Counted from the first letter of the stretch, positions 1-6,843 are shown. The stretch is 9,793 nt of DNA from Alphaproteobacteria bacterium (GCA_006226265.1 SBHH01000054.1:1-9793); one strand, 5' to 3'. A program made the numbers and translations. Notes: generated from the letters alone by a model not told the origin.

Positions 1-365
1 ACGGCATTCAGCTTTTCCACCTTGATCTGGACGAGCTGTACGCGGTCGTGATCAAGGCAGATGGCGGCAGCCTTCTCCGCCAGCGTCTCGACCAGATTCA
101 CATGCTCCTTTTGTGCCATTTCGGTAATGGCGTTGGAGATCGTCTCGTAGCAGACGACATTCTTGTAGTCGTCGGAAAGCGGCTGGACAATATCGTCGAC
201 CGTCATTTCGATGGTGAAGCGCACCGGTTGCGGCGCGGTCTTCTCGTGCGCATAGACGCCGATCAGCATATCCACCAGTAGATCGTTGATGAAAATCTTA
301 TGCGTCGAGGTCGGGCGCGTCATCTTATCGGGATACAGAACATTGACCGTGCCGGTGTCCTTCAT
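1..365 (-). CDS. folB: Dihydroneopterin aldolase family enzyme (FolB/FolX type), 3' end outside the window
   Basis: Translation of the minus strand from the ATG at 363-365 gives 121 codons that stay open to the left edge. The protein matches the FolB fold family: a GVYAHEK segment (residues 36-42, E41), CYETI (72-76, Y73), HVNLVETLAEKAA (88-100) and VEKLNA (116-121, K118). E41, Y73 and K118 fall where FolB enzymes carry their catalytic Glu, Tyr and Lys. FolB converts 7,8-dihydroneopterin to 6-hydroxymethyl-dihydropterin in folate synthesis; the paralogue FolX epimerises the triphosphate for tetrahydromonapterin. The Lys is followed by Leu, as in E. coli FolX, rather than the Pro of E. coli FolB, so subfamily is not certain. 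The start overlaps the stop of the upstream SDR gene (ATGA) and has an AGGAGG site 7 bases upstream, so the two are probably translationally coupled. The extra ~22 N-terminal residues before the fold are longer than in E. coli FolB. Confidence 0.88.
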   Translation of the reverse strand, partial: MKDTGTVNVLYPDKMTRPTSTHKIFINDLLVDMLIGVYAHEKTAPQPVRFTIEMTVDDIVQPLSDDYKNVVCYETISNAITEMAQKEHVNLVETLAEKAAAICLDHDRVQLVQIKVEKLNA

Positions 366-1117
366 TCGATTCCCTCCTGTTCCCTATACCCGTATATGGG
401 CAGATGCTGTCCGCCATCAAGGGAGATAAATTCTCCCGTTACGGAGCTTGCCTGATTGAGGAACCGAACGGCGCCGGCAATTTCCTCCGCTGACGGACCA
501 TAGCCTAGCGGGACGGACTGTTGTTGCTGTTTGAATTGCGCCGCCGTCTGTCTTGTATTGGCCAGCGTGGGGCCGGGGCCGATGGCATTCACCCGGATCT
601 TCGGGGCGAGCGCCATGGCCGTAGTCTGCGTAAGTGTCCAGAGCGCGGACTTGCTGAGCGTATAGGTCATAAAGTCCGGACGGAGACTGAACACGCGCTG
701 ATCAGCGATATTGACGATATTTCCCTGTGCATCGTCGGGGACCTGCCGCGCAAACGCCTGTGTGAGCAGCATAGGTGCCTGAAGATTGATACTCATATGG
801 CGGGAAAAGCTTTCGGCACTGGCATCTTCAATGCTATCCTGTTCGAAAATTGCGGCGTTATTGACGAGGCAGAGGAGTGGGCCAAGGGCTTCCAATGTTG
901 CCGGGATCAGGCTGTTCACCTCTTCCGGATTCGCAAGATCGGCTCTGACTGGTGTACATGCAACCCCCATTTTCCTGATTTGGATTGCAAGCTTCTCTGT
1001 ATCGTTGCGGGAGTTGTGGTAATGCAGCGCAATATTCCAGCCATCGCTTGCGAGCGCGATGGCAATGGCCCGGCCGATGCGGCGGCCGGCACCCGTAATG
1101 AGGGCGCTTTTTTTCAT
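362..1117 (-). CDS. SDR-family oxidoreductase of the pteridine reductase (PTR1/FolM) type
   Basis: A 251-residue classical short-chain dehydrogenase/reductase. Visible motifs are the NADP(H)-binding TGAGRRIG (8-15), NNAA (86-89), N111, Y152-x3-K156, and VNAIGPGP (177-184). The usual catalytic Ser is replaced by Asp (D139, in NIADQR), exactly 13 residues before the Tyr. Trypanosomatid pteridine reductase PTR1 has the same arrangement (Asp181, Tyr194, Lys198), and E. coli FolM also has Asp there. With Arg at the TGxxxRIG position and an adjacent folB, this points to reduction of a dihydropterin or dihydrofolate with NADPH in the cytoplasm. The start has no clear Shine-Dalgarno site (CGCCCCAAT before ATG). 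It follows the antiporter gene by 28 bases, so it may depend on upstream translation. Family assignment is firm; the substrate is inference. Confidence 0.85.
   Translation of the reverse strand: MKKSALITGAGRRIGRAIAIALASDGWNIALHYHNSRNDTEKLAIQIRKMGVACTPVRADLANPEEVNSLIPATLEALGPLLCLVNNAAIFEQDSIEDASAESFSRHMSINLQAPMLLTQAFARQVPDDAQGNIVNIADQRVFSLRPDFMTYTLSKSALWTLTQTTAMALAPKIRVNAIGPGPTLANTRQTAAQFKQQQQSVPLGYGPSAEEIAGAVRFLNQASSVTGEFISLDGGQHLPIYGYREQEGIE
373..378 (-). promoter_or_regulatory. Strong ribosome binding site for folB
   Basis: AGGAGG lies inside the last codons of the SDR gene, 7 bases before the folB ATG. It fixes the folB start and supports expression from the same transcript as the reductase. 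Confidence 0.8.
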
Positions 1118-1145
1118 ATTGGGGCGTTATTCCGTATGGTTTCTT

Positions 1146-2129
1146 TTATTGCAGGCCGGCATGATAAACACCAGACATACCATAAAATTGTGCGATAACA
1201 TAGGTAACATAACCAAGGCATAGAAAACCGCCCAGGACCCGGCCGATCGGCTTTTTCGCGAGAAAGACGGGGACGACAAGAAGCGAGACCGCCAGCATGA
1301 TCCAGAGGTCGAAATGGAGTATTTGTGATGGAGCCTCCATTGGCTCGATCATCGCAGTTACCCCGATGATGCCGGTGATGTTAAAGAAGTTGGAGCCGAG
1401 CACGTTGCCAATTGCAACATCACCATGGCGCCGGACGGCGGCAATGATGGAAGTGGCAAGTTCGGGCAGAGAGGTTCCGAGCGCGACCAGGGTAAGGCCT
1501 ATAATTTCATCTGAGACCCCGGCAACATGGGCGATCACTACAGCGCCGTTCACGAGAAAATGGGAGCCGAGAACGAGTCCAAGAAGGCCCATCAGGATAA
1601 AGAACAGGCTGACGAAGATATTCCTCGGCATGTTCTGCTCATATTCCTCAAGCGCCTCTTCGGCGCCATCGTCACCCTCGACCCGCGCCCGGAAGTAGGA
1701 CCGGAGGACCGCCGCCGTCAGCACCATCAGCAGAATGAAGCCCTGCCAAAAAGCGATAACGCCGTTCCAGGCCAAAGCCATGAAAAGGATAGAGGCGCCA
1801 ACCATCAGCAAGCTGTCGCGAAGAGCCGAACGTGTGTCGCAGTAGAGCGGATAGATCATCGCCGGAATGCCAAGGACAAGCAGAGTGTTGGCGATATTGC
1901 TGCCGATCACATTGCCAAAGGCGATACCGGGTACACCTTCCGTTGCCGCCTGAATGCAGACGACGAGTTCCGGCGCGGAGGTGCCAAAGGCAATGACGGT
2001 AAAACCGATAACCAGTTTTGAGATGCCCATCTGCTCGGCCAGGGCGACCGAGCCACGGACAAGAAGTTCACCACAAACCAAAAGGATTACGAGGCCGGCA
2101 GCTACTTGTAGGTACATCATAAAGAGCAT
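1146..2129 (-). CDS. Calcium/sodium antiporter, CaCA superfamily (YrbG-like)
   Basis: A 327-residue integral membrane protein, the usual length for bacterial YrbG-type K+-independent Na+/Ca2+ exchanger homologues. It has the two inverted alpha repeats that define the family: AFGTSAPEL (47-55) with GNVIGSN (72-78), and ALGTSLPEL (217-225) with GNVLGSN (241-247). The Glu in each APEL/LPEL motif and the Asn in each GSN motif line the ion site in the family. About ten hydrophobic segments are visible, with an acidic cytoplasmic loop between the halves (about 151-165). It would exchange Ca2+ or another cation across the inner membrane. The first ATG follows AGGGTGA at only 3 bases; the in-frame ATGs at codons 4 and 5 give MMYLQVAAG, with better spacing from GGTGA, so the true start may be 9 or 12 bases later. 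First gene of a three-gene run with the SDR and folB; no functional link to them is apparent. Confidence 0.92.
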   Translation of the reverse strand: MLFMMYLQVAAGLVILLVCGELLVRGSVALAEQMGISKLVIGFTVIAFGTSAPELVVCIQAATEGVPGIAFGNVIGSNIANTLLVLGIPAMIYPLYCDTRSALRDSLLMVGASILFMALAWNGVIAFWQGFILLMVLTAAVLRSYFRARVEGDDGAEEALEEYEQNMPRNIFVSLFFILMGLLGLVLGSHFLVNGAVVIAHVAGVSDEIIGLTLVALGTSLPELATSIIAAVRRHGDVAIGNVLGSNFFNITGIIGVTAMIEPMEAPSQILHFDLWIMLAVSLLVVPVFLAKKPIGRVLGGFLCLGYVTYVIAQFYGMSGVYHAGLQ

Positions 2130-2194
2130 TCACCCTGGTTTGTGCCAGTCCTCTTTTGCATTCCTTCACCACTGTTGCCGAAGCCAATTGTTGA

Positions 2195-2222
2195 TATATA
2201 GACACCAGCCTCGAACAGTAAA
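2195..2222 (-). promoter_or_regulatory. Candidate promoter of the antiporter-SDR-folB run
   Basis: On the minus strand TTTACT (2222-2217) and TATATA (2200-2195) are separated by 16 bases, each matching the sigma-70 consensus at 4 of 6 positions. It would give a leader of about 58 bases. It sits in the 195-base gap 2130-2324 between the TraB/GumN gene and the antiporter gene. I see no clear terminator in that gap. The prediction is by eye only. Confidence 0.35.
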
Positions 2223-2324
2223 AGAGGAAACCCAAGAAAAATAGCAATTTCCTTGGACTTCGGAGGGTTTGTAGCAGAGAGGTGAAAGAGTTGGCAGGAC
2301 CGGATGACGGAATGACGGCACAGT

Positions 2325-3254
2325 TCAGTACTTACGCTCTATTCGGTATCCATGCTTCTGGAGAAGAGCGAGAACGCCATCGGCGCCCGGCAGGTGCAGC
2401 GCGCCGATCCCGACAAAAGCATTGCCGCGGGCAAGGGCGGGCAGCATCCGAGATACCATGCGGCGGTTCCGCTCATCGATCAGCTTGGTTGTCATCACAC
2501 GGACAAGCTCAGGGCTCGCATCGATAAGCGAACCTTCGAGATTGCAGGCAATCCAGCCAGTATGGCCCGCAAGATAATAGCTTGCGATGGTTTCCAGTTC
2601 GGTGTCCATCTTGGCATATTCGCGCATGGTCTGTTCCAGATACTCGATCTGCGCCGCCTCCGACATGTTGTCGAAAACCGACATCTGTTCCATGTTGGTT
2701 TCAAGGCCGATGACCGTCTTATCATTTCGCCGGGCGAGTTTCTCCAGTTCCTTGTCTAGCATGGTGAACTGCCCACTGTCGGGATTCCCGCTCGGTGGCG
2801 GTTGGCTGATCACGGCGGCGGCGGCCCAGATTTTGAGGTGGTCGAGGGTCGCTGGATCGATCCGGTAGCGGGCTGCGATGGCGGCAAGCCTTGCAAAATT
2901 TTCAGGATCGATCTTTGCCTTCAGGCTGTTGCCGGGACGCAGCAGCATGAATTGCCGGGTTGCGGCGAGTTCCTGGTCGCGGAGAGAGGTTTCAAATATT
3001 GCCGTCCGGGAACTGGTGAAGGCCTGCATGACGATTCCCGGCAGCTGCAGGATACGCGGATCCTTGGAATGCATCGTGCCGAAAATATAGCTCGGCGGAG
3101 ACTTTCCGTCTGTCACCTTCCAGAGCCGCCCGAGATCATTGGGACGTGCCGCACAGTTTTCGGGGCCGTTCGTGCGAGCGAAGGCCGGGACCGTCTGAGC
3201 GGTCAAAAGGCCCAGCATAAGAAGGGCTGCAAGGGGTCTCAGAAGGAACGCCAT
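2325..3254 (-). CDS. TraB/GumN family protein, secreted
   Basis: A 309-residue protein with a signal peptide: a hydrophobic stretch at 8-20 followed by TVPAFA, with likely cleavage after A26. The mature part matches the TraB/GumN (Tiki-related) family. It has LWKV (44-47), YIFGTMHS with the first GxxH (59-62), FETS (87-90), IGLETNMEQM (182-191), ERNRRM (261-266), and GIGALHLPG with the second GxxH (284-287). The protein ends with the family-typical HGYRIERKY. The paired GxxH motifs and conserved Glu are the proposed metal and catalytic site of Tiki-type proteases; for bacterial members the substrate is unknown. C34 and C237 are the only mature-part cysteines I see and could form a disulfide in the periplasm. 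The start is supported by an AGAGG site 7 bases upstream. It is divergent from modA, with about 105 bases between starts. A specific role cannot be inferred from context. Confidence 0.88.
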   Translation of the reverse strand: MAFLLRPLAALLMLGLLTAQTVPAFARTNGPENCAARPNDLGRLWKVTDGKSPPSYIFGTMHSKDPRILQLPGIVMQAFTSSRTAIFETSLRDQELAATRQFMLLRPGNSLKAKIDPENFARLAAIAARYRIDPATLDHLKIWAAAAVISQPPPSGNPDSGQFTMLDKELEKLARRNDKTVIGLETNMEQMSVFDNMSEAAQIEYLEQTMREYAKMDTELETIASYYLAGHTGWIACNLEGSLIDASPELVRVMTTKLIDERNRRMVSRMLPALARGNAFVGIGALHLPGADGVLALLQKHGYRIERKY

Positions 3255-3301
3255 ATAGATGCCTCTCTCGTTGCGCGGAGGGAATATATCGGGCAGACTA
3301 A

Positions 3302-3318
3302 CATATTATTGAAATATG
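3302..3318. promoter_or_regulatory. Palindrome in the TraB/GumN-modA divergent control region
   Basis: A perfect inverted repeat, CATATT-N5-AATATG, is centred 50 bases before the modA start and about 56 bases before the TraB/GumN start. It overlaps TATTAT (3304-3309), a possible -10 element reading toward modA. Position and symmetry fit an operator. ModE would be the natural candidate for modA, but the arms do not match the E. coli ModE box well enough for me to claim it. Confidence 0.35.
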
Positions 3319-3359
3319 GCACGGATTTGCTGTGTTCGTTCAGGAGTGAAATATTCGCC

Positions 3360-4151
3360 ATGCTTGTCAGAAATTTGCTTTTAAAACCTGCCTTTGTTTT
3401 CTCACTTATTCTGGGGCTTGGTTTGATGCCGCCATCGCCTGCGGAGGCGGCCGGAGATGACGTGGTGGTGTTTGCTGCGGCGAGCACGACCGATGTAGTG
3501 ACAGAGGCAGCCTCGGCTTTTGAAAAGAAAACGGGATTCACCGTGACTCCCTCCTTCGCGGCAAGCGGCACGCTCGCCCGGCAGATTGGTGAGGGGGCGC
3601 CCGCCAATATCTTCATTTCTGCGAATATCCAATGGGTTGACTATCTTGACAGCAAAGGTCTGCTGGAGTCAGGCAGCCGTCTCGTCATCGCCTCGAATCA
3701 GCTTGTCCTTGTCGCGCCGAAAGGGGATGAAGTGCCGGATCCCTTCAAGTTTGCACAACTTCCGAACCTTGTCGACGGGCGACGGCTTGCCATCGGCAAT
3801 CCGGCGCATGTCCCGGCAGGCAGCTATGCGAAGTCCGCCTTTCAGTCGTTGGGGATCTGGACGCATCTACAGAGCAATTTTGTCCTCCTTCCTAATGTGC
3901 GCGCTGTGCTTGCGCTGGTCGAACGGGGAGAGGTGCCCTATGGCGTGGTTTATGAAACGGATGCAAGGCTCTCAAAAGATGTAAAAATCGCGGAGCGCTT
4001 TCCGAAAGAGAGCTATCCGGTCATTGCCTATGGCATGGCGATGGTTAAGGGGAATGCCAGTCATGCGGCGAAGCTGTTCTACGATTATCTGAAATCGGAG
4101 GAAGGTCAGGCTATTTTTCACAAATACGGCTTTTCCGGATCGCAGCCGTAA
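3360..4151 (+). CDS. modA: Molybdate ABC transporter substrate-binding protein ModA
   Basis: A 263-residue periplasmic binding protein. The frame is open far upstream, but the ATG at 3360 is chosen because it begins a proper signal peptide (LLLKPAFVFSLILGLGLM, then PSPAEAA, cleavage near 31) and follows AGGAG 13 bases upstream. ModA hallmarks are in order: FAAASTTDV (38-46, S42), FAASGTLARQI (66-76, S69), IFISANIQWVDYL (84-96), AIGNPAHVPAGSYA (144-157), RAVLALVERGEVPYGVVYETD (181-201, Y198) and YPVIAYGMAMV (219-229). S42, S69, the residues after NPAHV and Y198 lie where ModA binds the oxyanion. It would capture molybdate or tungstate and deliver it to the ModBC permease. No modB or modC is next to it: uvrB follows tail to tail, so this copy is orphan here. 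Some orphan ModA-like proteins serve other oxyanions, which I cannot exclude. Confidence 0.9.
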   Translation: MLVRNLLLKPAFVFSLILGLGLMPPSPAEAAGDDVVVFAAASTTDVVTEAASAFEKKTGFTVTPSFAASGTLARQIGEGAPANIFISANIQWVDYLDSKGLLESGSRLVIASNQLVLVAPKGDEVPDPFKFAQLPNLVDGRRLAIGNPAHVPAGSYAKSAFQSLGIWTHLQSNFVLLPNVRAVLALVERGEVPYGVVYETDARLSKDVKIAERFPKESYPVIAYGMAMVKGNASHAAKLFYDYLKSEEGQAIFHKYGFSGSQP

Positions 4152-4164
4152 GGCCCTTAGCGGC
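4145..4164. terminator. Hairpin across the modA and uvrB stop codons, without a T-tract
   Basis: GCCGTAAG (4145-4152) pairs with CTTAGCGGC (4156-4164) with a single bulged G and a 3-base loop. The modA stop (TAA, 4149-4151) and the complement of the uvrB stop (TTA, 4157-4159) pair with each other in the stem. The convergent stops are only 5 bases apart. No run of T follows on either strand, so it is not a canonical intrinsic terminator; it may still slow polymerase or protect 3' ends. Confidence 0.35.
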
Positions 4165-6325
4165 TTCGCCCGCCCAGGACATGCGCGCTGCCTGATCGCC
4201 CCTTTCGCGACCTTCCTTGCGGCCGACCGGTGTTGGGACCGCCGATGCCAAGCTCCCGGTCCTGCAGTTTCTTGATTTCATCGCGGAGTTTCGCGGCTTC
4301 CTCGAATTCAAGATCGGCGGCGGCGGCCTTCATCTTCTTCTCAAGATCCTCGATATGTGCCTTGAGGTTATGGCCGACCATATTGTTGGCATCCTCAAGG
4401 CCGAGCGAGACGTTATAGTGGTCCTGCTCGTAGACGCTTTCCATGATATCGCCGATATTCTTGCGGACCGACATCGGCGTGATGCCATGTTCGGCATTGA
4501 AAGCTTCCTGCTTGTCCTTGCGGCGTTTCGTCTCGTCCAGCGCAAATTGCATGCTGTTGGTGATCTTGTCCGCATAGAGAATGACGCGGCCGTCCACATG
4601 GCGGGCGGCGCGTCCGATCGTCTGGATAAGAGAGGTGGCGGAGCGCAGAAATCCTTCCTTGTCCGCGTCGAGAATGGCGACGAGCGCGCATTCCGGAATG
4701 TCCAGCCCTTCGCGCAGGAGGTTAATGCCGATCAGCACATCGAACGTGCCAAGCCGGAGATCGCGGATAATCTCGATCCGTTCCAGCGTGTCGATATCCG
4801 AATGGAGATAGCGGACCTTGATCCCGTTCTCATGCAGATATTCGGTCAGGTCTTCCGCCATTTTCTTGGTGAGGGTGGTGACCAGAACGCGCTCCCCCCG
4901 TTCCGCGCAAAGCTTGCATTCGCGCATCAGGTCCTCGACCTGGGAATTGACCGGGCGGATGATGCAGTCAGGATCGGTGAGGCCGGTCGGGCGGATCACC
5001 TGCTCGACAAAGGCGCCGCCGGTCCGCTCCATCTCCCAGGGGCCAGGGGTCGCCGAGACGAACACGGTCTGCGGGCGCATCTGGTCCCATTCCTCGAATT
5101 TCAAGGGGCGGTTATCCATGCAGGAGGGGAGGCGGAAGCCATAATCCGACAGGGTTGATTTCCGCCGGTAGTCGCCCTTGAACATCGCGCCGACCTGACT
5201 GACCGTCACGTGGCTTTCATCGACCATCAGGACGGCATTGTCGGGGAGATATTCAAACAGGGTCGGCGGCGGCTCGCCCGGCGCGCGTCCCGAAAGATAG
5301 CGCGAATAGTTTTCGATCCCGGCGCAGGAGCCTGTGGCCTCGATCATTTCAAGATCGAACATGGTGCGCTGTTCCAGTCGCTGGGCCTCCAGAAGCTTGT
5401 TATTCGCTTCCAGATCGGCGAGGCGCGATTTCAGCTCCGCCTTGATCTTTTCCTGCGCCTGACGAAGGGTCGGCTTCGGCGTCACATAATGGCTGTTCGC
5501 ATAGACGCGGATATCGCCGAGCGAGCCGGTCTTTTGCCCGGTCAGGGGATCGAACTCGGTGATTTTTTCGAGATCGTCGCCAAAGAAAGACAGGCGCCAG
5601 GCGCGATCCTCCAGATGGGCCGGGAAAATCTCGACCGTATCGCCCCGCACCCGGAAGGCGCCGCGCGTAAAATTGGCATCGTTCCGCCGGTATTGCATCT
5701 CGACGAGTCGCTTCAGCAGTTCCTGTCGGTTGAAGGTCTGACCCGATTTCAAATGCAGGGTCATCTCGCTATACGTCTCGACCGAGCCGATACCATAGAT
5801 ACAGGAGACGGAGGCAACGATGATCACATCGTCCCGTTCAAGAAGCGCGCGCGTCGCCGAATGACGCAGGCGGTCGATCTGCTCGTTAACCGAGGCGTCC
5901 TTCTCGATATAGGTATCGGTGCGGGCAACATAGGCCTCGGGCTGGTAATAGTCGTAGTAGGAGACGAAATATTCCACCGCGTTATTGGGAAAGAAGGATT
6001 TCATCTCCCCATAGAGCTGGGCGGCGAGGGTCTTGTTATGGGCGAGGATGAGGGTCGGGCGCTGCACCTTCTCGATCACCTTGGCCATGGTGAAGGTCTT
6101 GCCGGAGCCGGTAACGCCTAAGAGAACCTGATCCTTTTCCCGCTCCCGGATGCCGCCGACGAGGTCCTTGATGGCCTCCGGCTGGTCGCCCGCAGGCTCA
6201 TATTCCGACACAACCTCGAAGGCGATGCCGCCTTCGGATTTCTCGGGTCTTGCAGGCCGGTGCGGGATGAAGGCGGCAGAGGCGTCTTCAAGTCCGGATG
6301 TTGCAGTTTTGTTCTCTGAATGCAT
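4157..6325 (-). CDS. uvrB: Excinuclease ABC subunit UvrB
   Basis: A 722-residue nucleotide excision repair helicase-like ATPase, of normal length for alphaproteobacteria with a basic C-terminal tail. Motifs seen in order: AGDQPEAI (45-52); Walker A GVTGSGKT (70-77); the damage-probing beta-hairpin region [11 protein letters not shown] (123-133) to [13 protein letters not shown] (139-151); DESH Walker B (369-372); VSATPGPWE (423-431); RYLHSDID (505-512); [13 protein letters not shown] (533-545); QTIGRAAR (568-575); and the C-terminal UVR motif that contacts UvrC (about 654-690, [16 protein letters not shown]). It receives damaged DNA from UvrA, verifies the lesion and recruits UvrC. The first ATG has no convincing Shine-Dalgarno site, and TATAAC sits just upstream. 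I found no alphaproteobacterial LexA box (GTTC-N7-GTTC) in front of it. It is separated from the upstream DUF1127 gene by an intrinsic terminator. Confidence 0.98.
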   Translation of the reverse strand: MHSENKTATSGLEDASAAFIPHRPARPEKSEGGIAFEVVSEYEPAGDQPEAIKDLVGGIREREKDQVLLGVTGSGKTFTMAKVIEKVQRPTLILAHNKTLAAQLYGEMKSFFPNNAVEYFVSYYDYYQPEAYVARTDTYIEKDASVNEQIDRLRHSATRALLERDDVIIVASVSCIYGIGSVETYSEMTLHLKSGQTFNRQELLKRLVEMQYRRNDANFTRGAFRVRGDTVEIFPAHLEDRAWRLSFFGDDLEKITEFDPLTGQKTGSLGDIRVYANSHYVTPKPTLRQAQEKIKAELKSRLADLEANNKLLEAQRLEQRTMFDLEMIEATGSCAGIENYSRYLSGRAPGEPPPTLFEYLPDNAVLMVDESHVTVSQVGAMFKGDYRRKSTLSDYGFRLPSCMDNRPLKFEEWDQMRPQTVFVSATPGPWEMERTGGAFVEQVIRPTGLTDPDCIIRPVNSQVEDLMRECKLCAERGERVLVTTLTKKMAEDLTEYLHENGIKVRYLHSDIDTLERIEIIRDLRLGTFDVLIGINLLREGLDIPECALVAILDADKEGFLRSATSLIQTIGRAARHVDGRVILYADKITNSMQFALDETKRRKDKQEAFNAEHGITPMSVRKNIGDIMESVYEQDHYNVSLGLEDANNMVGHNLKAHIEDLEKKMKAAAADLEFEEAAKLRDEIKKLQDRELGIGGPNTGRPQGRSRKGRSGSAHVLGGRSR

Positions 6326-6330
6326 GTCCC

Positions 6331-6336
6331 GTTATA
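6331..6336 (-). promoter_or_regulatory. Candidate -10 element immediately before uvrB
   Basis: TATAAC (5 of 6 matches to TATAAT) ends 5 bases before the uvrB ATG, so transcription would start at or next to the A of the ATG. A weak ATGGCA -35 lies 18 bases further upstream. This would make the message leaderless, consistent with the absence of a Shine-Dalgarno site. Confidence 0.3.
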
Positions 6337-6421
6337 GGATGTGCGACGAAAAAATGCCATTCCTAATCTTCATTATGGATGCCGGAATGGGCGATTTTGT
6401 GACGGATGATTATGCAGGGTA

Positions 6422-6483
6422 GAAAAAAGGGGCCGTTCGGACGTCTATGACAGGAAGGAAAGTAGACGTTTGATCCGAACGGC
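6422..6483 (-). terminator. Intrinsic terminator of the DUF1127 gene, with a pyrimidine-rich loop
   Basis: On the minus strand GCCGTTCGGA pairs with TCCGAACGGC (10 bp), and inside it CGTCTA pairs with TAGACG (6 bp). A 5-base bulge, TCAAA, sits on the 5' side only. The stem is followed by CCCTTTTTTCTA, a clear T-tract. The 15-base loop is CTTTCCTTCCTGTCA. Lying just after the DUF1127 stop and before uvrB, it ends the small gene and insulates uvrB. The stem is longer and the loop larger than a simple terminator needs. Confidence 0.85.
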
Positions 6484-6491
6484 TGCTTGAA

Positions 6492-6505
6492 GCGTCTATT
6501 GACGC
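6492..6505 (-). other. Small hairpin over the DUF1127 stop codon
   Basis: On the minus strand GCGTC-AATA-GACGC forms a 5-bp stem with a 4-base loop that includes part of the TAG stop codon (6496-6498). It contains a copy of TAGACG, which also occurs in the downstream terminator stem. Confidence 0.45.
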
Positions 6506-6714
6506 CAGAAGGGCTTGGTGGCTTCGGCCCGCAGAGTTTGCGAGGTCATACCGGTGTCATTCAAAAATTCTTCATCCATTGACTGGAGGTGATAGCGCAT
6601 GGCGGCACGTTCCTGCCATTTAAGGACAGTTGCCGTAACAGAACCCAAGAGCCCGGCGCGGGGCGCAGCCGTTACGTTGAAGTTTCCACCAGTTACAGTC
6701 ATTTTATGTGCCAT
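6496..6714 (-). CDS. DUF1127 small protein
   Basis: The ATG at 6714 is chosen: AAGGAG lies 7 bases upstream, whereas extending 6 codons further would need a TTG start. The resulting 72-residue protein has an unremarkable N-terminus and a C-terminal DUF1127 (YjiS-like) domain at about 27-71. Its pattern is W33-x2-R36-x3-R40-x2-L43-x2-M46-D47-E48-x2-L51, then AEATKPFWR (63-71). DUF1127 proteins are short, basic and common in Alphaproteobacteria. Some arginine-rich members in Rhodobacter and Agrobacterium are linked to RNA turnover, phosphate or carbon metabolism and stress; the role of this one is not known. It is divergent from a GcvA-like lysR gene, the natural candidate regulator. Confidence 0.85.
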   Translation of the reverse strand: MAHKMTVTGGNFNVTAAPRAGLLGSVTATVLKWQERAAMRYHLQSMDEEFLNDTGMTSQTLRAEATKPFWRQ

Positions 6715-6721
6715 TGCCTTA

Positions 6722-6727
6722 CTCCTT
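6722..6727 (-). promoter_or_regulatory. Ribosome binding site deciding the DUF1127 start
   Basis: AAGGAG lies 7 bases before the ATG at 6714. It overlaps the position of the more distal TTG start, which makes that alternative unlikely. Confidence 0.75.
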
Positions 6728-6796
6728 GACAATATCGGGCCGGTCCTTCCGGCGCGCTATCCTTTTTCAATGCTCTGTATTTGGCTTTTTTCTGAC

Positions 6797-6843
6797 TTGA
6801 TTGCAAACGACAAATTCTAATAGAATATGTTAGTTTTTCTAAT
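6797..6843 (+). promoter_or_regulatory. lysR promoter with GcvA-type CTAAT operator boxes
   Basis: TTGATT (6797-6802) and TAGAAT (6821-6826), 18 bases apart, form a plausible promoter for the lysR gene. CTAAT occurs at 6817-6821, touching the -10, and again at 6839-6843, exactly 22 bases (two helical turns) later. TTAG (6830-6833) in inverted orientation sits between them. The first copy is also inside a perfect palindrome, ATTCTA-A-TAGAAT (6814-6826). CTAAT is the half-site described for E. coli GcvA. Placement fits autoregulation of lysR and possibly control of the divergent DUF1127 gene. Confidence 0.5.

Noticed and set aside
48..281. Plus-strand open frame opposite folB
   Set aside because: The minus-strand frame encodes a clear FolB-family protein that continues off the left edge.
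521..1198. A 225-residue plus-strand open frame opposite the SDR gene
   Set aside because: The SDR reading has all family motifs; this frame has none.
2302..2319. Short direct repeat ATGACGG downstream of the TraB/GumN gene
   Set aside because: Two adjacent short copies without a third copy, palindrome or T-tract; most likely chance.
2802..3359. Upstream extension of the modA frame by 186 codons
   Set aside because: The extension overlaps the TraB/GumN gene antisense and would bury the signal peptide that starts at 3360.
4217..6121. Long plus-strand open frames (4217-5158, 5210-6121) opposite uvrB
   Set aside because: UvrB is complete and conserved across this span; these frames are complement shadows in GC-rich sequence.
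6309..6340. Possible LexA box near the uvrB start (GTTC at 6311)
   Set aside because: The second half-site seven bases on is GCAT, not GTTC, so the alphaproteobacterial consensus is not met.
6715..6732. Upstream TTG start for the DUF1127 protein
   Set aside because: The ATG at 6714 has an AAGGAG site at ideal spacing, which overlaps the TTG.
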